NCBI GenBank assembly: GCA_964654695.1
Contig: CAZZKJ010000019.1
Span: forward strand, 1 to 42,500
DNA from: CAZZKJ01 sp964654695
Lineage (GTDB): Bacteria > Krumholzibacteriota > Krumholzibacteriia > WVZY01
Reading direction: 5' to 3'
Length of the DNA: 42,500 bases
The position numbers and the translations under genes are program-made. Below the pieces are notes generated by a model that was not told the origin of the DNA, ran no database searches, and saw nothing but the letters and a program-made list of their open reading frames with translations. Positions 33,072 through 42,170 of the stretch are shown in pieces (positions within the stretch are counted from its first letter, which is position 1; every line of letters starts with the position of its first letter).

Positions 33072-34655
33072 ATGAAGATAAATACCCGCATATTCATCGG
33101 CGCTTTCCTGGCTCTGGGGATATGGCATGCCGCGGCATTTTCCCAAGGCGCGCTGCTCTCACATGTGCAAATAGATGAATTCACCATCTCCCCGGATGGA
33201 GACGGGGTCCAGGACAGCCTGTCAATTACCTACACGCTGGATGATACGGCCTTTGCTGTGGATGTGATGATACGTTCGAGCGATTCTGCGCACACGGTTA
33301 TCGATTCCCTGATCGGTGGCATGTCCCGGAGCGCGGGAACGTATGTGGTATCTTGGAAAGGAACCGGTGCGGGCGAATTGCCTGTGCCCGAAGGAGACTA
33401 CCAAGCTTACGTGCGCGCTTTCAACTCGGCGGCCGATGACACGATTATAAAGATTGTCCATATCGACTTGATGTCCCCGCGCATTTCCATAGCAAGCATA
33501 CAACCGGGATTGTTCGCACCCGATATAATTTCGCAGCCTGCAACGCTCTATATAGACTTCGATGTATGGGATTCACCTGCGGTTGACGGCGATCAGGCCC
33601 GACTGCTCATAGATGATCCCTCAGGCGGAAATATAGTGGATCGCGGTCTTGATTCCGTATTCGCAGGCGACGGCTCTTACCAGATTTCGTGGGACGGGGC
33701 GGAAATAACATCCGATGGATTATATGAAGCCAGGATAGTAATATCCGATAACGGAGGGCACAGCAGTTCCGATTGGTCTGATATCAACGTTGACAAGGAT
33801 GATCCCGATTTGCACATCAGCAGCATCGAAGACGGCTCCAAGCTGCAGATAATTCCCCAGACGGTGACGGGATGGGCATGGGACAGGAACGGTCTTAATC
33901 CCGATTCCCTGTCCGTCAGTTTTTCCGGTTCGATTTACCAACCGGTTGATTCGATTTATCCCGTAGCGGATACTCTTTACTATGATGTCCGGCTGGCAGA
34001 TTCGTTGACCGAGGAGAAACTCTATACTCTGTTTTTCAAGGCCAGGGACAATGCAGGCAGGGAAAAAGCGATATCATTCAGAATCACACTGGACCTTACA
34101 TCTCCGCTCGTCCCCGTTCTCGATCAACCCATCCAGAAAACCGTTCACTCACCGGAGTATTCCCTAACAGGTTCTTTCAGCAGCGATGCTTATGAAATAT
34201 TCTTTTTTCAAAACGGAGCAAAAGTAGACTCGATATTCGCCGCTCTGGAAACTACTTTTTCTCATAGCGTCACTTTAGCCGCGGGAAGCAATGTGTTTCA
34301 ATTGAGAACCATCGATCAGGCCGGCAATCAAAGTCCTTTGTCGAATTCCATTGAGATATTTTTCGATGCCTCGTCCGGCTTTTTCATGCCGCAGCCGTTC
34401 AGGCCCGGCGATTCCTTCCAGGTAAATCCTGCCAGAATTGCAGATTCTGTTGAGATCAGGATTTATGATTTATCCGGAGAATTGGTGGCCGAATTAATCG
34501 ATCCGTCCCCTGCAGCCAACGTAAGCGTGCCGTGGAACGGATTAAACGGGGACGGCCAATCCGTTCTTCGCGGCCCGCTGGCCGCAGTGGCGACTATTCG
34601 CTTTGCAAATAGGGGAGCTGAAACCCAGCGGGAAGTTTTTCTTTTTAGCCCATGA
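33072..34655 (+). CDS. Secreted Ig-like protein with FlgD-type C-terminal domain
   Basis: 527 residues: signal peptide (about 1-25, ending AAAFSQG), then beta-rich Ig-like modules. The first begins VQIDEFTISPDGDGVQDSLS, the standard opening of FlgD-like Ig modules, and has SWKGTGAGELPVPEGDYQAYV. Middle modules (about 135-435) contain YLDIDF-type strands, DNGGHSSSDW and KARDNAGREKAI. The last about 90 residues, PQPFRPGDSFQVNPARIADS to WNGLNGDGQSVLRG and the final VFLFSP, resemble both FlgD Ig domains and type A T9SS sorting domains. No flagellar gene is near. Its stop overlaps the next start as ATGA. Inferred to be exported to the surface, perhaps with the PorV-like partner. Confidence 0.8.
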   Translation: MKINTRIFIGAFLALGIWHAAAFSQGALLSHVQIDEFTISPDGDGVQDSLSITYTLDDTAFAVDVMIRSSDSAHTVIDSLIGGMSRSAGTYVVSWKGTGAGELPVPEGDYQAYVRAFNSAADDTIIKIVHIDLMSPRISIASIQPGLFAPDIISQPATLYIDFDVWDSPAVDGDQARLLIDDPSGGNIVDRGLDSVFAGDGSYQISWDGAEITSDGLYEARIVISDNGGHSSSDWSDINVDKDDPDLHISSIEDGSKLQIIPQTVTGWAWDRNGLNPDSLSVSFSGSIYQPVDSIYPVADTLYYDVRLADSLTEEKLYTLFFKARDNAGREKAISFRITLDLTSPLVPVLDQPIQKTVHSPEYSLTGSFSSDAYEIFFFQNGAKVDSIFAALETTFSHSVTLAAGSNVFQLRTIDQAGNQSPLSNSIEIFFDASSGFFMPQPFRPGDSFQVNPARIADSVEIRIYDLSGELVAELIDPSPAANVSVPWNGLNGDGQSVLRGPLAAVATIRFANRGAETQREVFLFSP

Positions 34656-35668
34656 TGAAAAATAAAATGCCATTTAAGAAAAATCATCTGTGTGCTGCAA
34701 AACCGCGTCGCACGTTTCGACATCGGTCGCGGCGAGTGGAGTTTGAACAATTGGTACAATTATGTCTGCTCGTCGCCGCAATCATTCTTTTGTATCCCGC
34801 AGAGTCCTACTGCGGTTATTCCCATGGAGGCGCATTCAAGGTGCCTGGATACGGAGGAAGGGCCTGGGGCATGGGCGGCGCCGCCGCCTCGCTGGGAGGG
34901 GACGAAAGCGCCGCCTATTGGAATCCAGCGTTTTTATCATGCCTGGAAAATGATTATGCCGGTTTGTCTTATGTAAATCTGATTGCGGGCGTGAAAGCGG
35001 GACAATCTTATATTGCTTACGCTCGGGTGTTAAAGGACTCCCCCGCGGGCGAAACCGACCGCAAGATAGCCAGGCATGCGGCAGGCGTTATTTACGGCAA
35101 CTTGTCGTTGGGTCTCGCCGGCGGCGGAGATTACAGTGAGAATAGCGTACGCCTGGCTTACGCATATACCCCCGATTACTTTTTGAGTCTGGGTGCGGCT
35201 GCATCAATGCTGATTTCCAGAAGCGATGTTCCGGGTTTCGATTCCAGGGGATCGAATATAGACGTGGGATTGAGACTACAGATTTCCGAAAGCACGTCAC
35301 TCGGACTGGTATTACGCAATGCGGTTTCCCGGCTGTTGTACGGGGATGGACGGGATTATGCTCTCAGTCGTTCCTACACCCTGGCGCTGTCTTTCTCGCC
35401 TGCAGGAAAGCTGCTTTTGGCCTGCGATTGTATTTTCTCACAAAGCGGACTTTCGCGGGCCGTGCTCGGCGGCGAATATCCGCTCCTTGCGAACAGAGTA
35501 TTCCTGAGAAGTGCAGGCGCGTACTTGCCGGCAGGCGGCGGCAGGTTCATTCCATATTTAGGGATGGGGTTCAGGTTCAACCGCTTTTTATTCCAGTACA
35601 ACGCTAATTTCGATTCCGAAGACGCATTCGAAGATACGCACCGCTTCTCCGTCGGCCTTGAGCTGTAA
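34652..35668 (+). CDS. PorV/PorQ-like outer-membrane beta-barrel protein
   Basis: 338 residues. After a basic N terminus there is a hydrophobic segment (about 33-50) and a likely cleavage near YCGYS. The mature N terminus reads GGAFKVPGYGGRAWGMGGAAASLGGDESAAYWNPAFLS, the typical opening of PorV/UPF0164-type barrels (ARxxGMGGA...A.A..WNPA). The rest alternates short strands ending with RFSVGLEL, a usual last strand with C-terminal aromatic or hydrophobic residues. The start at ATG 34652 overlaps the upstream stop; the N terminus before the signal is unusually long (about 30 residues), so a GTG near 34737 is possible. In Bacteroidetes PorV shuttles T9SS cargo; here that is by analogy only. Confidence 0.78.
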   Translation: MMKNKMPFKKNHLCAAKPRRTFRHRSRRVEFEQLVQLCLLVAAIILLYPAESYCGYSHGGAFKVPGYGGRAWGMGGAAASLGGDESAAYWNPAFLSCLENDYAGLSYVNLIAGVKAGQSYIAYARVLKDSPAGETDRKIARHAAGVIYGNLSLGLAGGGDYSENSVRLAYAYTPDYFLSLGAAASMLISRSDVPGFDSRGSNIDVGLRLQISESTSLGLVLRNAVSRLLYGDGRDYALSRSYTLALSFSPAGKLLLACDCIFSQSGLSRAVLGGEYPLLANRVFLRSAGAYLPAGGGRFIPYLGMGFRFNRFLFQYNANFDSEDAFEDTHRFSVGLEL

Positions 35669-35720
35669 TTCCCTGAACGAATCGCAAGGTTGGAAAAGTA
35701 GTGCCGATGGGAGAACTGCC

Positions 35721-36950
35721 GTGAACTTCGAAAAAACTTCATTTATTTTACTTCGACTGTCATTCGCGGGACTGGCCCTGTTTATACCCTTTTCCATAGC
35801 CGGGGCAAACATAGCTATAGGCTTCGGCATTCTCGGCATGATACTGGCCACAGCAGCGGTAAAAGGAGAAAGAGAGGTTTTGCAAAGAATCAAAAACGAT
35901 CCCGTATTCATGGTTTCTTTATTATTGATAATAACGGGACTTGTATCCGCATTGATGTCGGAAAACATGCAGAGGGGATTGCGGGAATGGAAGTCATACT
36001 GGCTGCTGGTAATCTACCTGTTGGTAGGATTTCACCTGATTGATTCCCGAGCGAGGAAAACCACTTTTTGGATATTGTTCGGCTCGGCAACCATCTCGGG
36101 GCTGATAGCGCTCATCCAGAGCGCCGGCGGGATAGATCTTCTTTTTATCCACATAGGACATAAAACCAGGGCAAGAAGTACTTTATTTATAATGACTTTC
36201 GCGGGAGTCTTCTACCAGCTCATATTGGTTAACTTTGCAATGCTTCTCAAAGAAAAGAAATTCACCAAAACTCTTTTAATTTTGCTTGCCGGGATTATAA
36301 TCCAATCAGCGGCTTTTTTGTTTGCACAATCTCGAGGATCATGGATAGCGCTCTTTATAGGAATGATTTCGGTAGTTGTTATTCTTAGAAATAAGAAAGC
36401 TCTGGTAATTACGGTTTTGCTTTTGGTTTTCATCAGCATCACGACACTGATTAACCCAACGCTGCGCAGCAGGTTCGAATCCGTCCTCCATAATATCAAA
36501 AACCCTCAGGATAGAAGTATTAAAACCAGGTACATACTCTGGGACATTTCTCTGGATATTATAAAAGACCGGCCAATTCTCGGAACCGGGATTGGAGATT
36601 TCAGCATTGAAGCTGAAAACAGGCTAAACGGACGATTTGTAAAATCAATTTCGGATGCACACAATATTTTCCTGCAGGTTCTTGCCACCAGGGGAATAAT
36701 TGGTTTTACGATTTTTGTGTTATTCTGGATTGCTGTTTTTCGCTCCCTGTTTTCAATCATAAAAGCAGGCCGCAGTTCTAATTCCTTCAACTACCATTTA
36801 GCTGTGGGCGCGGCAGCTGCCGCCATCGCCCTCCTTGCAGGCGCGCTTACTGAGAACAACATAGACGACAGCGAAGTTTTCATAGCCTTTATGTTCATAC
36901 TGGGTCTGGCAAGAAGCACTTGGTGGAATGACGAAAAGATTCCTCAATAA
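35721..36950 (+). CDS. Second O-antigen ligase/polymerase-like membrane protein
   Basis: 409-residue protein with about eleven membrane helices. The Wzy_C region reads IKTRYILWDISLDIIKDRPI and LGTGIGDFS before a periplasmic loop, followed by DAHNIFLQVLATRGIIGF with the family His and a Gly-rich helix. It is distinct in sequence from the ligase at 20450-21832. I start at GTG 35721, with GGGAG 7 nt upstream; the frame is open to 35658 inside the PorV-like gene. It may be a ligase that attaches glycan to lipid A or to proteins. The 52-nt gap suggests co-transcription with the FlgD-domain and PorV-like genes. Confidence 0.83.
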   Translation: MNFEKTSFILLRLSFAGLALFIPFSIAGANIAIGFGILGMILATAAVKGEREVLQRIKNDPVFMVSLLLIITGLVSALMSENMQRGLREWKSYWLLVIYLLVGFHLIDSRARKTTFWILFGSATISGLIALIQSAGGIDLLFIHIGHKTRARSTLFIMTFAGVFYQLILVNFAMLLKEKKFTKTLLILLAGIIIQSAAFLFAQSRGSWIALFIGMISVVVILRNKKALVITVLLLVFISITTLINPTLRSRFESVLHNIKNPQDRSIKTRYILWDISLDIIKDRPILGTGIGDFSIEAENRLNGRFVKSISDAHNIFLQVLATRGIIGFTIFVLFWIAVFRSLFSIIKAGRSSNSFNYHLAVGAAAAAIALLAGALTENNIDDSEVFIAFMFILGLARSTWWNDEKIPQ

Positions 36951-37042
36951 ACCCATAAAAAATTTTCTTCTTTCGTCTCCTCTGCAAAAACCAATATCGA
37001 TCATGCGGGAGATGATATGTCTTGTTAACCTTAAAATAAAAA

Positions 37043-37070
37043 TGGACATACGCAGATCGTGTGCTATATT
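37043..37070 (+). promoter_or_regulatory. Promoter of the multihaem cytochrome gene
   Basis: TGGACA (37043-37048, five of six), 16-nt spacer, TATATT (37065-37070, five of six), with TG one base before the -10 (TGC-TATATT), the extended -10 form. It predicts a leader of about 43 nt. The gap to the upstream ligase gene is 169 nt and holds no terminator that I can see. Confidence 0.6.
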
Positions 37071-37119
37071 GATCACAGGTGTATTTATAATTTTGGATAT
37101 AAAAGGGTGATGGGGATTG

Positions 37120-39894
37120 ATGAGAGTGAAGCAGCTTGTGTGTGCGGTGTTTTTTGCCCTCCTCTTTCAAAATACAGCATTAGCAGATAACGACATTTGT
37201 CTCGAATGCCATTCCGACAAGGAATTGGCGGTAGAAAGAAAAGGTCGGACCGTACCGCTGTTTGTAGACATCCAGGTCCTGGCCCGTTCGCCTCATCGGG
37301 ATTTTGACTGCGTATCATGTCACTCGGATATTGACGAGGAAGATCTTCCCCACTCCCGAACTCCTAAGCCCGTGCTATGCGGCAATTGCCATGATGACAT
37401 TCAACTCGATTTCGATTTCAGCATTCACGGCCAGGCATTGAACCGGCAAGAAATCTACGCGCCGGATTGCAAGGAATGCCACGGCAATCACGACATTATT
37501 CCCCCATCAAACCCGGATTCACCAACCTACAAGATGAATGTTCCGTACCTCTGCGGCAAGTGTCATCGGGAAGGCGCTCCCGTCGCCAAGGTCTATGATA
37601 TATCCGAGCATAATATAATCGAGAACTACAGCCAGAGCATCCACGGGCAGGGCTTGTTCAAAAAAGGTCTCCTGGTAACGGCTACATGCACTGACTGCCA
37701 TTCAAGCCATGCAATACTTCCGCATACGCATCCTAAATCGACGACCGCCCCGAGGAACATTGCTTCCACCTGCACGCAATGTCACTTACGAATAGAGCAG
37801 GTCCACACAAAAATAATCAGAGGAGAACTATGGGAAAAAGAACCGGGGGCAATACCGGCATGCACCGACTGTCATCTTCCGCATAAAGTCCGAAAGGAAG
37901 CGATGGCCCTGAAGGTTTCCGATAGATCGTGCTTGAAGTGTCACGAGGACGAGAATCTTTTCAAGATCGCCGAAGGTGATACGGTTTCACTCAGCGTTCA
38001 TAAGAAAACCTTGGCCGGATCGGTACATAAAAATATTCCCTGTGTGAAGTGCCACTCTGATATCAACCCGATGTCAAAGCGTCCGTGCGAAACCTCAGGG
38101 CGGGCCGAGTGCTCCAACTGCCACGCCAAAGTCGCCGATGAGTACTATCAAAGCGGCCACGGAGAACATTTCGTCGAAGGCAACAAAGAAGTGCCCTACT
38201 GTACGACCTGCCACGGCGATCACAACGTGCAGGCCCATATGGATGAAGCATCTCCTACCTTCAGAAGCGCTATCCCGGAGCTTTGCGGTAAATGCCACAG
38301 CAAGGATGGAAAAGCCTCCGCCACCGGCAAGCTTGTGGAGGTAGCGGCCCTATCGGATTATTCCACCAGCGTGCACGGGAAGGGACTTGTTCAAAAGGGG
38401 CTCTTGCCCAGCGCAATATGTATCGACTGTCATAATTCACATTTGATTTTGAAGCATTCTGATCCCAGATCATCGGTATTCCGAAAAAACGTTCCGGCAA
38501 CGTGCGCCTCCTGCCATCGCGGGATATATAAAAAATATATAAAGAGCATCCATTTCTCCACAGATGAAGAAGAAATGACCCAAAGACCCGTTTGCACCGA
38601 CTGCCACTCTTCGCACACGATAAGCGATGTTGAAAAGGACAGATTTATGACGGAGATTACAGAGCAGTGCGGTTCCTGCCACAAAAATCTATCGAAAACT
38701 TATCTTCAAACGATGCACGGCAAGGCATATCACCTGGGATACTTAAAGGCGGCCAAATGCTCTGATTGTCACAGTCCTCACAACACTCTTGGCGTCAACG
38801 ATCCCGGCTCTTCAGTTGGGATTAAAAATATCGTTGCAACCTGCCGTAAATGCCACGAAGACGCGAATTACCGTTTCACCGGCTATCTCACCCATGCGAC
38901 ACACCATGACAAAGTTAAATTTCCAATTCTCTTTTATACATATTGGATAATGACCATCCTTCTGATAAGTGTTTTTTCTTTCTTCGGAGTTCATACGCTG
39001 CTGTGGCTGCCGAGATCTTTCAAAATTCTTTTTGAAAAAAGAAGAAGAAATAAAAGATTGTCCAGCGATTACTTCATTCAAAGATTTACGGCTCCCCAGA
39101 GAATAACCCATCTCTTCGTCATCATAAGCTTCATGTCGCTGGCACTCACCGGAATGATGCTCAAATTCTCCTCAATGGCCTGGGCTAAATTCGTTGCGGA
39201 TCTGCTGGGAGGAGTTGTGGCCGCAAGAACGATTCACAGAACGGCAGCAGTTATAACCTTCGGATACTTCATCTATCACATATCATCGCTGTTAAGAGTA
39301 AAGAAGCAGCGAAAAATCAGCCTGCGGAGAATGATATTCGAAAATAATTCCCTCATGTTCAACAAGAATGATCTGATTGATTTTATAAACACTATTAAAT
39401 GGTTTTTCGCAAAGGGACCGCGTCCGAACTACGGCAGATGGACTTATTGGGAGAAATTCGACTATTTTGCAGTTTTTTGGGGCGTTGCCGTAATCGGTTT
39501 GTCGGGATTGATGCTGTGGCTTCCGGAATTCTTTACTAAGTTTCTACCGGGATGGTTTATAAATGTGGCAATGATCATTCACAGCGATGAAGCACTTCTG
39601 GCAGTTGGGTTCATCTTCACGGTACATTTCTTCAACACCCATCTTCGCCCGGAGACCTTCCCCATGGACACGGTCATTTTTACCGGCTCGGTACCGATAG
39701 AGGAATACAAACACGACCGTCCGCTCGATTACAAAAACCTCAGAAACAGCGGCATGCTTCGAAAACGCATACACAAGGAGCCAATTCCGCGCTTTATGCA
39801 GAAACTGGCCCGCGTCTTTGGATTTATCTTCCTTTTTGCCGGCATCGTGATGATTGTTTTAATTATATATTCAGTTCTTTTCGGATATCATTAG
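37120..39894 (+). CDS. 19-haem c-type cytochrome fused to a b-type cytochrome membrane domain
   Basis: 924 residues: signal peptide (about 1-22, ending ALA), then a periplasmic part with nineteen C-x-x-C-H motifs between residues 27 and 579. A C-terminal domain (about 603-924) has six membrane helices like the cytochrome b561/FdnI/HydC family. His residues in its helices (RITHLF, ARTIHRTAAVITFGYFIYH, MIIHSDEALLAVGFIFTVHF) can bind two b haems. The haem part has two related halves: CVSCHSDID (64) and CVKCHSDIN (308) begin units sharing S-x-HG, CGKCH, GKGL/GQGL-x2-KGL and CTDCH/CIDCH blocks. Electrons would pass between the quinone pool and a periplasmic partner. ATG 37120 is the likely start. 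No maturation or terminal reductase gene is nearby. Confidence 0.9.
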   Translation: MRVKQLVCAVFFALLFQNTALADNDICLECHSDKELAVERKGRTVPLFVDIQVLARSPHRDFDCVSCHSDIDEEDLPHSRTPKPVLCGNCHDDIQLDFDFSIHGQALNRQEIYAPDCKECHGNHDIIPPSNPDSPTYKMNVPYLCGKCHREGAPVAKVYDISEHNIIENYSQSIHGQGLFKKGLLVTATCTDCHSSHAILPHTHPKSTTAPRNIASTCTQCHLRIEQVHTKIIRGELWEKEPGAIPACTDCHLPHKVRKEAMALKVSDRSCLKCHEDENLFKIAEGDTVSLSVHKKTLAGSVHKNIPCVKCHSDINPMSKRPCETSGRAECSNCHAKVADEYYQSGHGEHFVEGNKEVPYCTTCHGDHNVQAHMDEASPTFRSAIPELCGKCHSKDGKASATGKLVEVAALSDYSTSVHGKGLVQKGLLPSAICIDCHNSHLILKHSDPRSSVFRKNVPATCASCHRGIYKKYIKSIHFSTDEEEMTQRPVCTDCHSSHTISDVEKDRFMTEITEQCGSCHKNLSKTYLQTMHGKAYHLGYLKAAKCSDCHSPHNTLGVNDPGSSVGIKNIVATCRKCHEDANYRFTGYLTHATHHDKVKFPILFYTYWIMTILLISVFSFFGVHTLLWLPRSFKILFEKRRRNKRLSSDYFIQRFTAPQRITHLFVIISFMSLALTGMMLKFSSMAWAKFVADLLGGVVAARTIHRTAAVITFGYFIYHISSLLRVKKQRKISLRRMIFENNSLMFNKNDLIDFINTIKWFFAKGPRPNYGRWTYWEKFDYFAVFWGVAVIGLSGLMLWLPEFFTKFLPGWFINVAMIIHSDEALLAVGFIFTVHFFNTHLRPETFPMDTVIFTGSVPIEEYKHDRPLDYKNLRNSGMLRKRIHKEPIPRFMQKLARVFGFIFLFAGIVMIVLIIYSVLFGYH

Positions 39895-40008
39895 CGCTCA
39901 GTGTCAGAATATTTTGCGTTTTCCGCGCGGCACTTTGCCCAAAAGAGCGCAGGCGGCACTGATGGCCCCCTCTGCGGTGCGCAGCTTCGAGCACGGAAAG
40001 CAGCTATT

Positions 40009-42009
40009 CTAATCGATATATCCCAGGGTGCGCAGCTGTTCCATCAAATGTTCATCCGCGGCTTCGTCCTTTCCCTGAGCTTGGTGTGATGCTTTGTACA
40101 GCCTGCGGAGGTTTTTTTCGAGAAGATCCGCCATGGTGTTGGATTGCTCATTCTTCCAATCAAAAATGTTCCTTTTGGCTTCCGGATCGGAGATAAGATC
40201 ATAAAGGAACATTTTTTCGCTGCCGCCTTTTATATGGAGAATGACGAGGAGCGAGTCTGCTACTGCACCTGCCTGAAAAGTGTGTCCATCATCGAATTGG
40301 CTGAGGGCAATTTGAAAAAACATGGAGTCATCCCATGCGGTCGTTCCAGACGGCGCTGGCGCCGCCTGCATTAAAGGCAATATGGAATGCCCCTGCCAGC
40401 TGTCATCTCTTTCCATATCGGCTAATTCTGCAAGTGTCGGTACTATATCTACGGCCTCGACTATAGCATCGATATCCTTTTGGACTCTTTTGGAGGGAGG
40501 CGCTGCGAGGATAGCTGGAACATGGAGCACTTCCGGAAAGAGCGTTTTCCCATGGCCCCAATTGCCGTGATCATGAAACTCTTCCCCGTGATCCGCGCTG
40601 ATGAATAAATAGGTATTTTTCAGCAGGCCTTTGCCATCTAGATAATCATAAAGTTCTTTTATGACCCTATCGACGGAGGTAATCTCGGATTCATAAGCCT
40701 TCATTATGTCGGCGCGCCTGGACGGAAGATAAAGGTTTACCTGGACCGGCTTGTAGGGATGCATGTAATAAGGTGAATGCGGTTCTATATAATGAATATA
40801 AAAAAAGAAAGGCCTGTTATCTATTTTTTCGAACTCTCGAAGAATGGTTTTATTCAATCTCGGGCCGTCAAAATAAGTAGTTGAGTGCTCGGGAGAAAAG
40901 AACAGCACTTTGAATATCCGGAAATAATGCAGGATAGATCTAAGGAAATGAAAACCATGAAATGGTTCGAAATATGGGAATTCAAATCCGTAGGGACGAT
41001 AAGCGTCGAAGAGATAGAAACAGTTTTCGAATCCGAAGGCGCGGTCCATAGTGAGAGAGTTGGAAGTAACCATGACCGTTCGGTAGCCCCGATTTTGAAG
41101 CAGTTTGGGAAGAGATGCTGTGGATTCTTCAGGTACTTTAGCAACCATCCTGCCTCCGGTCGCCGTTCGCCCACCGGCCATGTTGTAGCATCCATGCTGG
41201 ACGGGATAGAGCGACGTGAGAAACGAAGTAACCGATGGTCTTGTTGCCGGAGCGGATACGTAATAATTGCTTAACCGGCAATTCTCCTCAGCGAGTTTCC
41301 AAAGAAAAGGAGCTGTTTTGTGGTTAAAGCTGTCATCGCGGAAACATTCGACCGCAATCACTACAAAATTCGGCGCACCGGGCGGCGCCTCGTCCGGACT
41401 CTGCGGTGAGCTTTCCTTGACCCCGCGCCTCTGTTCCCTTTCATTGAAAATACCGAGTATATTCATCGATGGTTCCGTCGTCATTGCAATAACAGCAAAA
41501 ACAGCGCCCGCAGCTAATACCAGCCTGACTCCGGTAAAAGGTTTGAGCAAAGCGTCAAAAAAGCTGCCGAAAGGTCTCATGATCTTCGATACAAGACCTA
41601 CAGATATGACGAAAACTGCAGCGGCAACCCCCAGAGGCAGCAGAAATAAAGGAGAATTCAAACTCAAGTAAGTCCCAAGTATTCTGGCCTGCAATGAATT
41701 TATTAAAATCATAAGCAGCGGTGCGGCGATTACTGCAGCCAATCCGGTTTTGGCACCTGCCGGCTTGGATCTGAACAGTCGGCACACCAGATGAATTGCG
41801 ACGGCGAAAAGAATGCATATAAGGGCCCCTCCTGCGTATAAAATTGCATCGGAAAGCACAAGCCCGGCCAACCCTCTCAAATGTAAGGGACGCAGCAGAC
41901 CCGGGACCCTTGCCCCCAGGATGACCAGTTCGGCTGCGGCAAATCCTGCATAAACCTCAAGAATGGTTAGCACCGCATGTCGAAATAATTTTTTATTATC
42001 ATACGGCAT
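40009..42009 (-). CDS. Membrane-anchored sulfatase-superfamily protein with Thr nucleophile
   Basis: 666 residues: about five N-terminal membrane helices (to about 185), then a periplasmic alkaline-phosphatase/sulfatase fold. Metal ligands appear in ECFRDDSF (Asp225, Asp226) and SADHGEEFHDHGNWGHG (Asp473, His474, His486). At the nucleophile site it reads SAPATRPSVTSFLTSLYP: the residue in the place of the Cys/Ser that becomes formylglycine in true sulfatases (C-x-P-x-R) is Thr256. This layout is shared with phosphoglycerol and phosphoethanolamine transferases such as LtaS and EptA, which also have five membrane helices. A transferase acting on lipid headgroups or glycans is thus as likely as a sulfatase. 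ATG 42009 has GAGG 7 nt upstream. Convergent with the cytochrome gene. Confidence 0.85.
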   Translation of the reverse strand: MPYDNKKLFRHAVLTILEVYAGFAAAELVILGARVPGLLRPLHLRGLAGLVLSDAILYAGGALICILFAVAIHLVCRLFRSKPAGAKTGLAAVIAAPLLMILINSLQARILGTYLSLNSPLFLLPLGVAAAVFVISVGLVSKIMRPFGSFFDALLKPFTGVRLVLAAGAVFAVIAMTTEPSMNILGIFNEREQRRGVKESSPQSPDEAPPGAPNFVVIAVECFRDDSFNHKTAPFLWKLAEENCRLSNYYVSAPATRPSVTSFLTSLYPVQHGCYNMAGGRTATGGRMVAKVPEESTASLPKLLQNRGYRTVMVTSNSLTMDRAFGFENCFYLFDAYRPYGFEFPYFEPFHGFHFLRSILHYFRIFKVLFFSPEHSTTYFDGPRLNKTILREFEKIDNRPFFFYIHYIEPHSPYYMHPYKPVQVNLYLPSRRADIMKAYESEITSVDRVIKELYDYLDGKGLLKNTYLFISADHGEEFHDHGNWGHGKTLFPEVLHVPAILAAPPSKRVQKDIDAIVEAVDIVPTLAELADMERDDSWQGHSILPLMQAAPAPSGTTAWDDSMFFQIALSQFDDGHTFQAGAVADSLLVILHIKGGSEKMFLYDLISDPEAKRNIFDWKNEQSNTMADLLEKNLRRLYKASHQAQGKDEAADEHLMEQLRTLGYID

Positions 42010-42134
42010 AATGATTCCTCATTAGCGGCAAGATCAGAATCACGTCCAATGGAGACCCGACAGCATTTTTCATTCGGGGGCCCATGATCGAATTAGGATT
42101 TTATCAGTTTATCCAAAAGGGGCAATATGCAATT

Positions 42135-42164
42135 TTGCTTTGCCTTTTGTGCCGATAATATATT
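42135..42164 (+). promoter_or_regulatory. Candidate promoter of the metH-like leader
   Basis: TTGCTT (42135-42140), 18-nt spacer, TATATT (42159-42164, five of six; inside the palindrome ATAATATATTAT at 42155-42166). Transcription would begin around 42171, just before the first hairpin of the leader. Confidence 0.35.
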
Positions 42165-42170
42165 ATGCAT

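Noticed and set aside
37058..37080. CRP/FNR-like site TGTG...CACA near the cytochrome promoter
   Set aside because: The half-sites are spaced by ten bases instead of eight and the inner bases do not fit; chance match.
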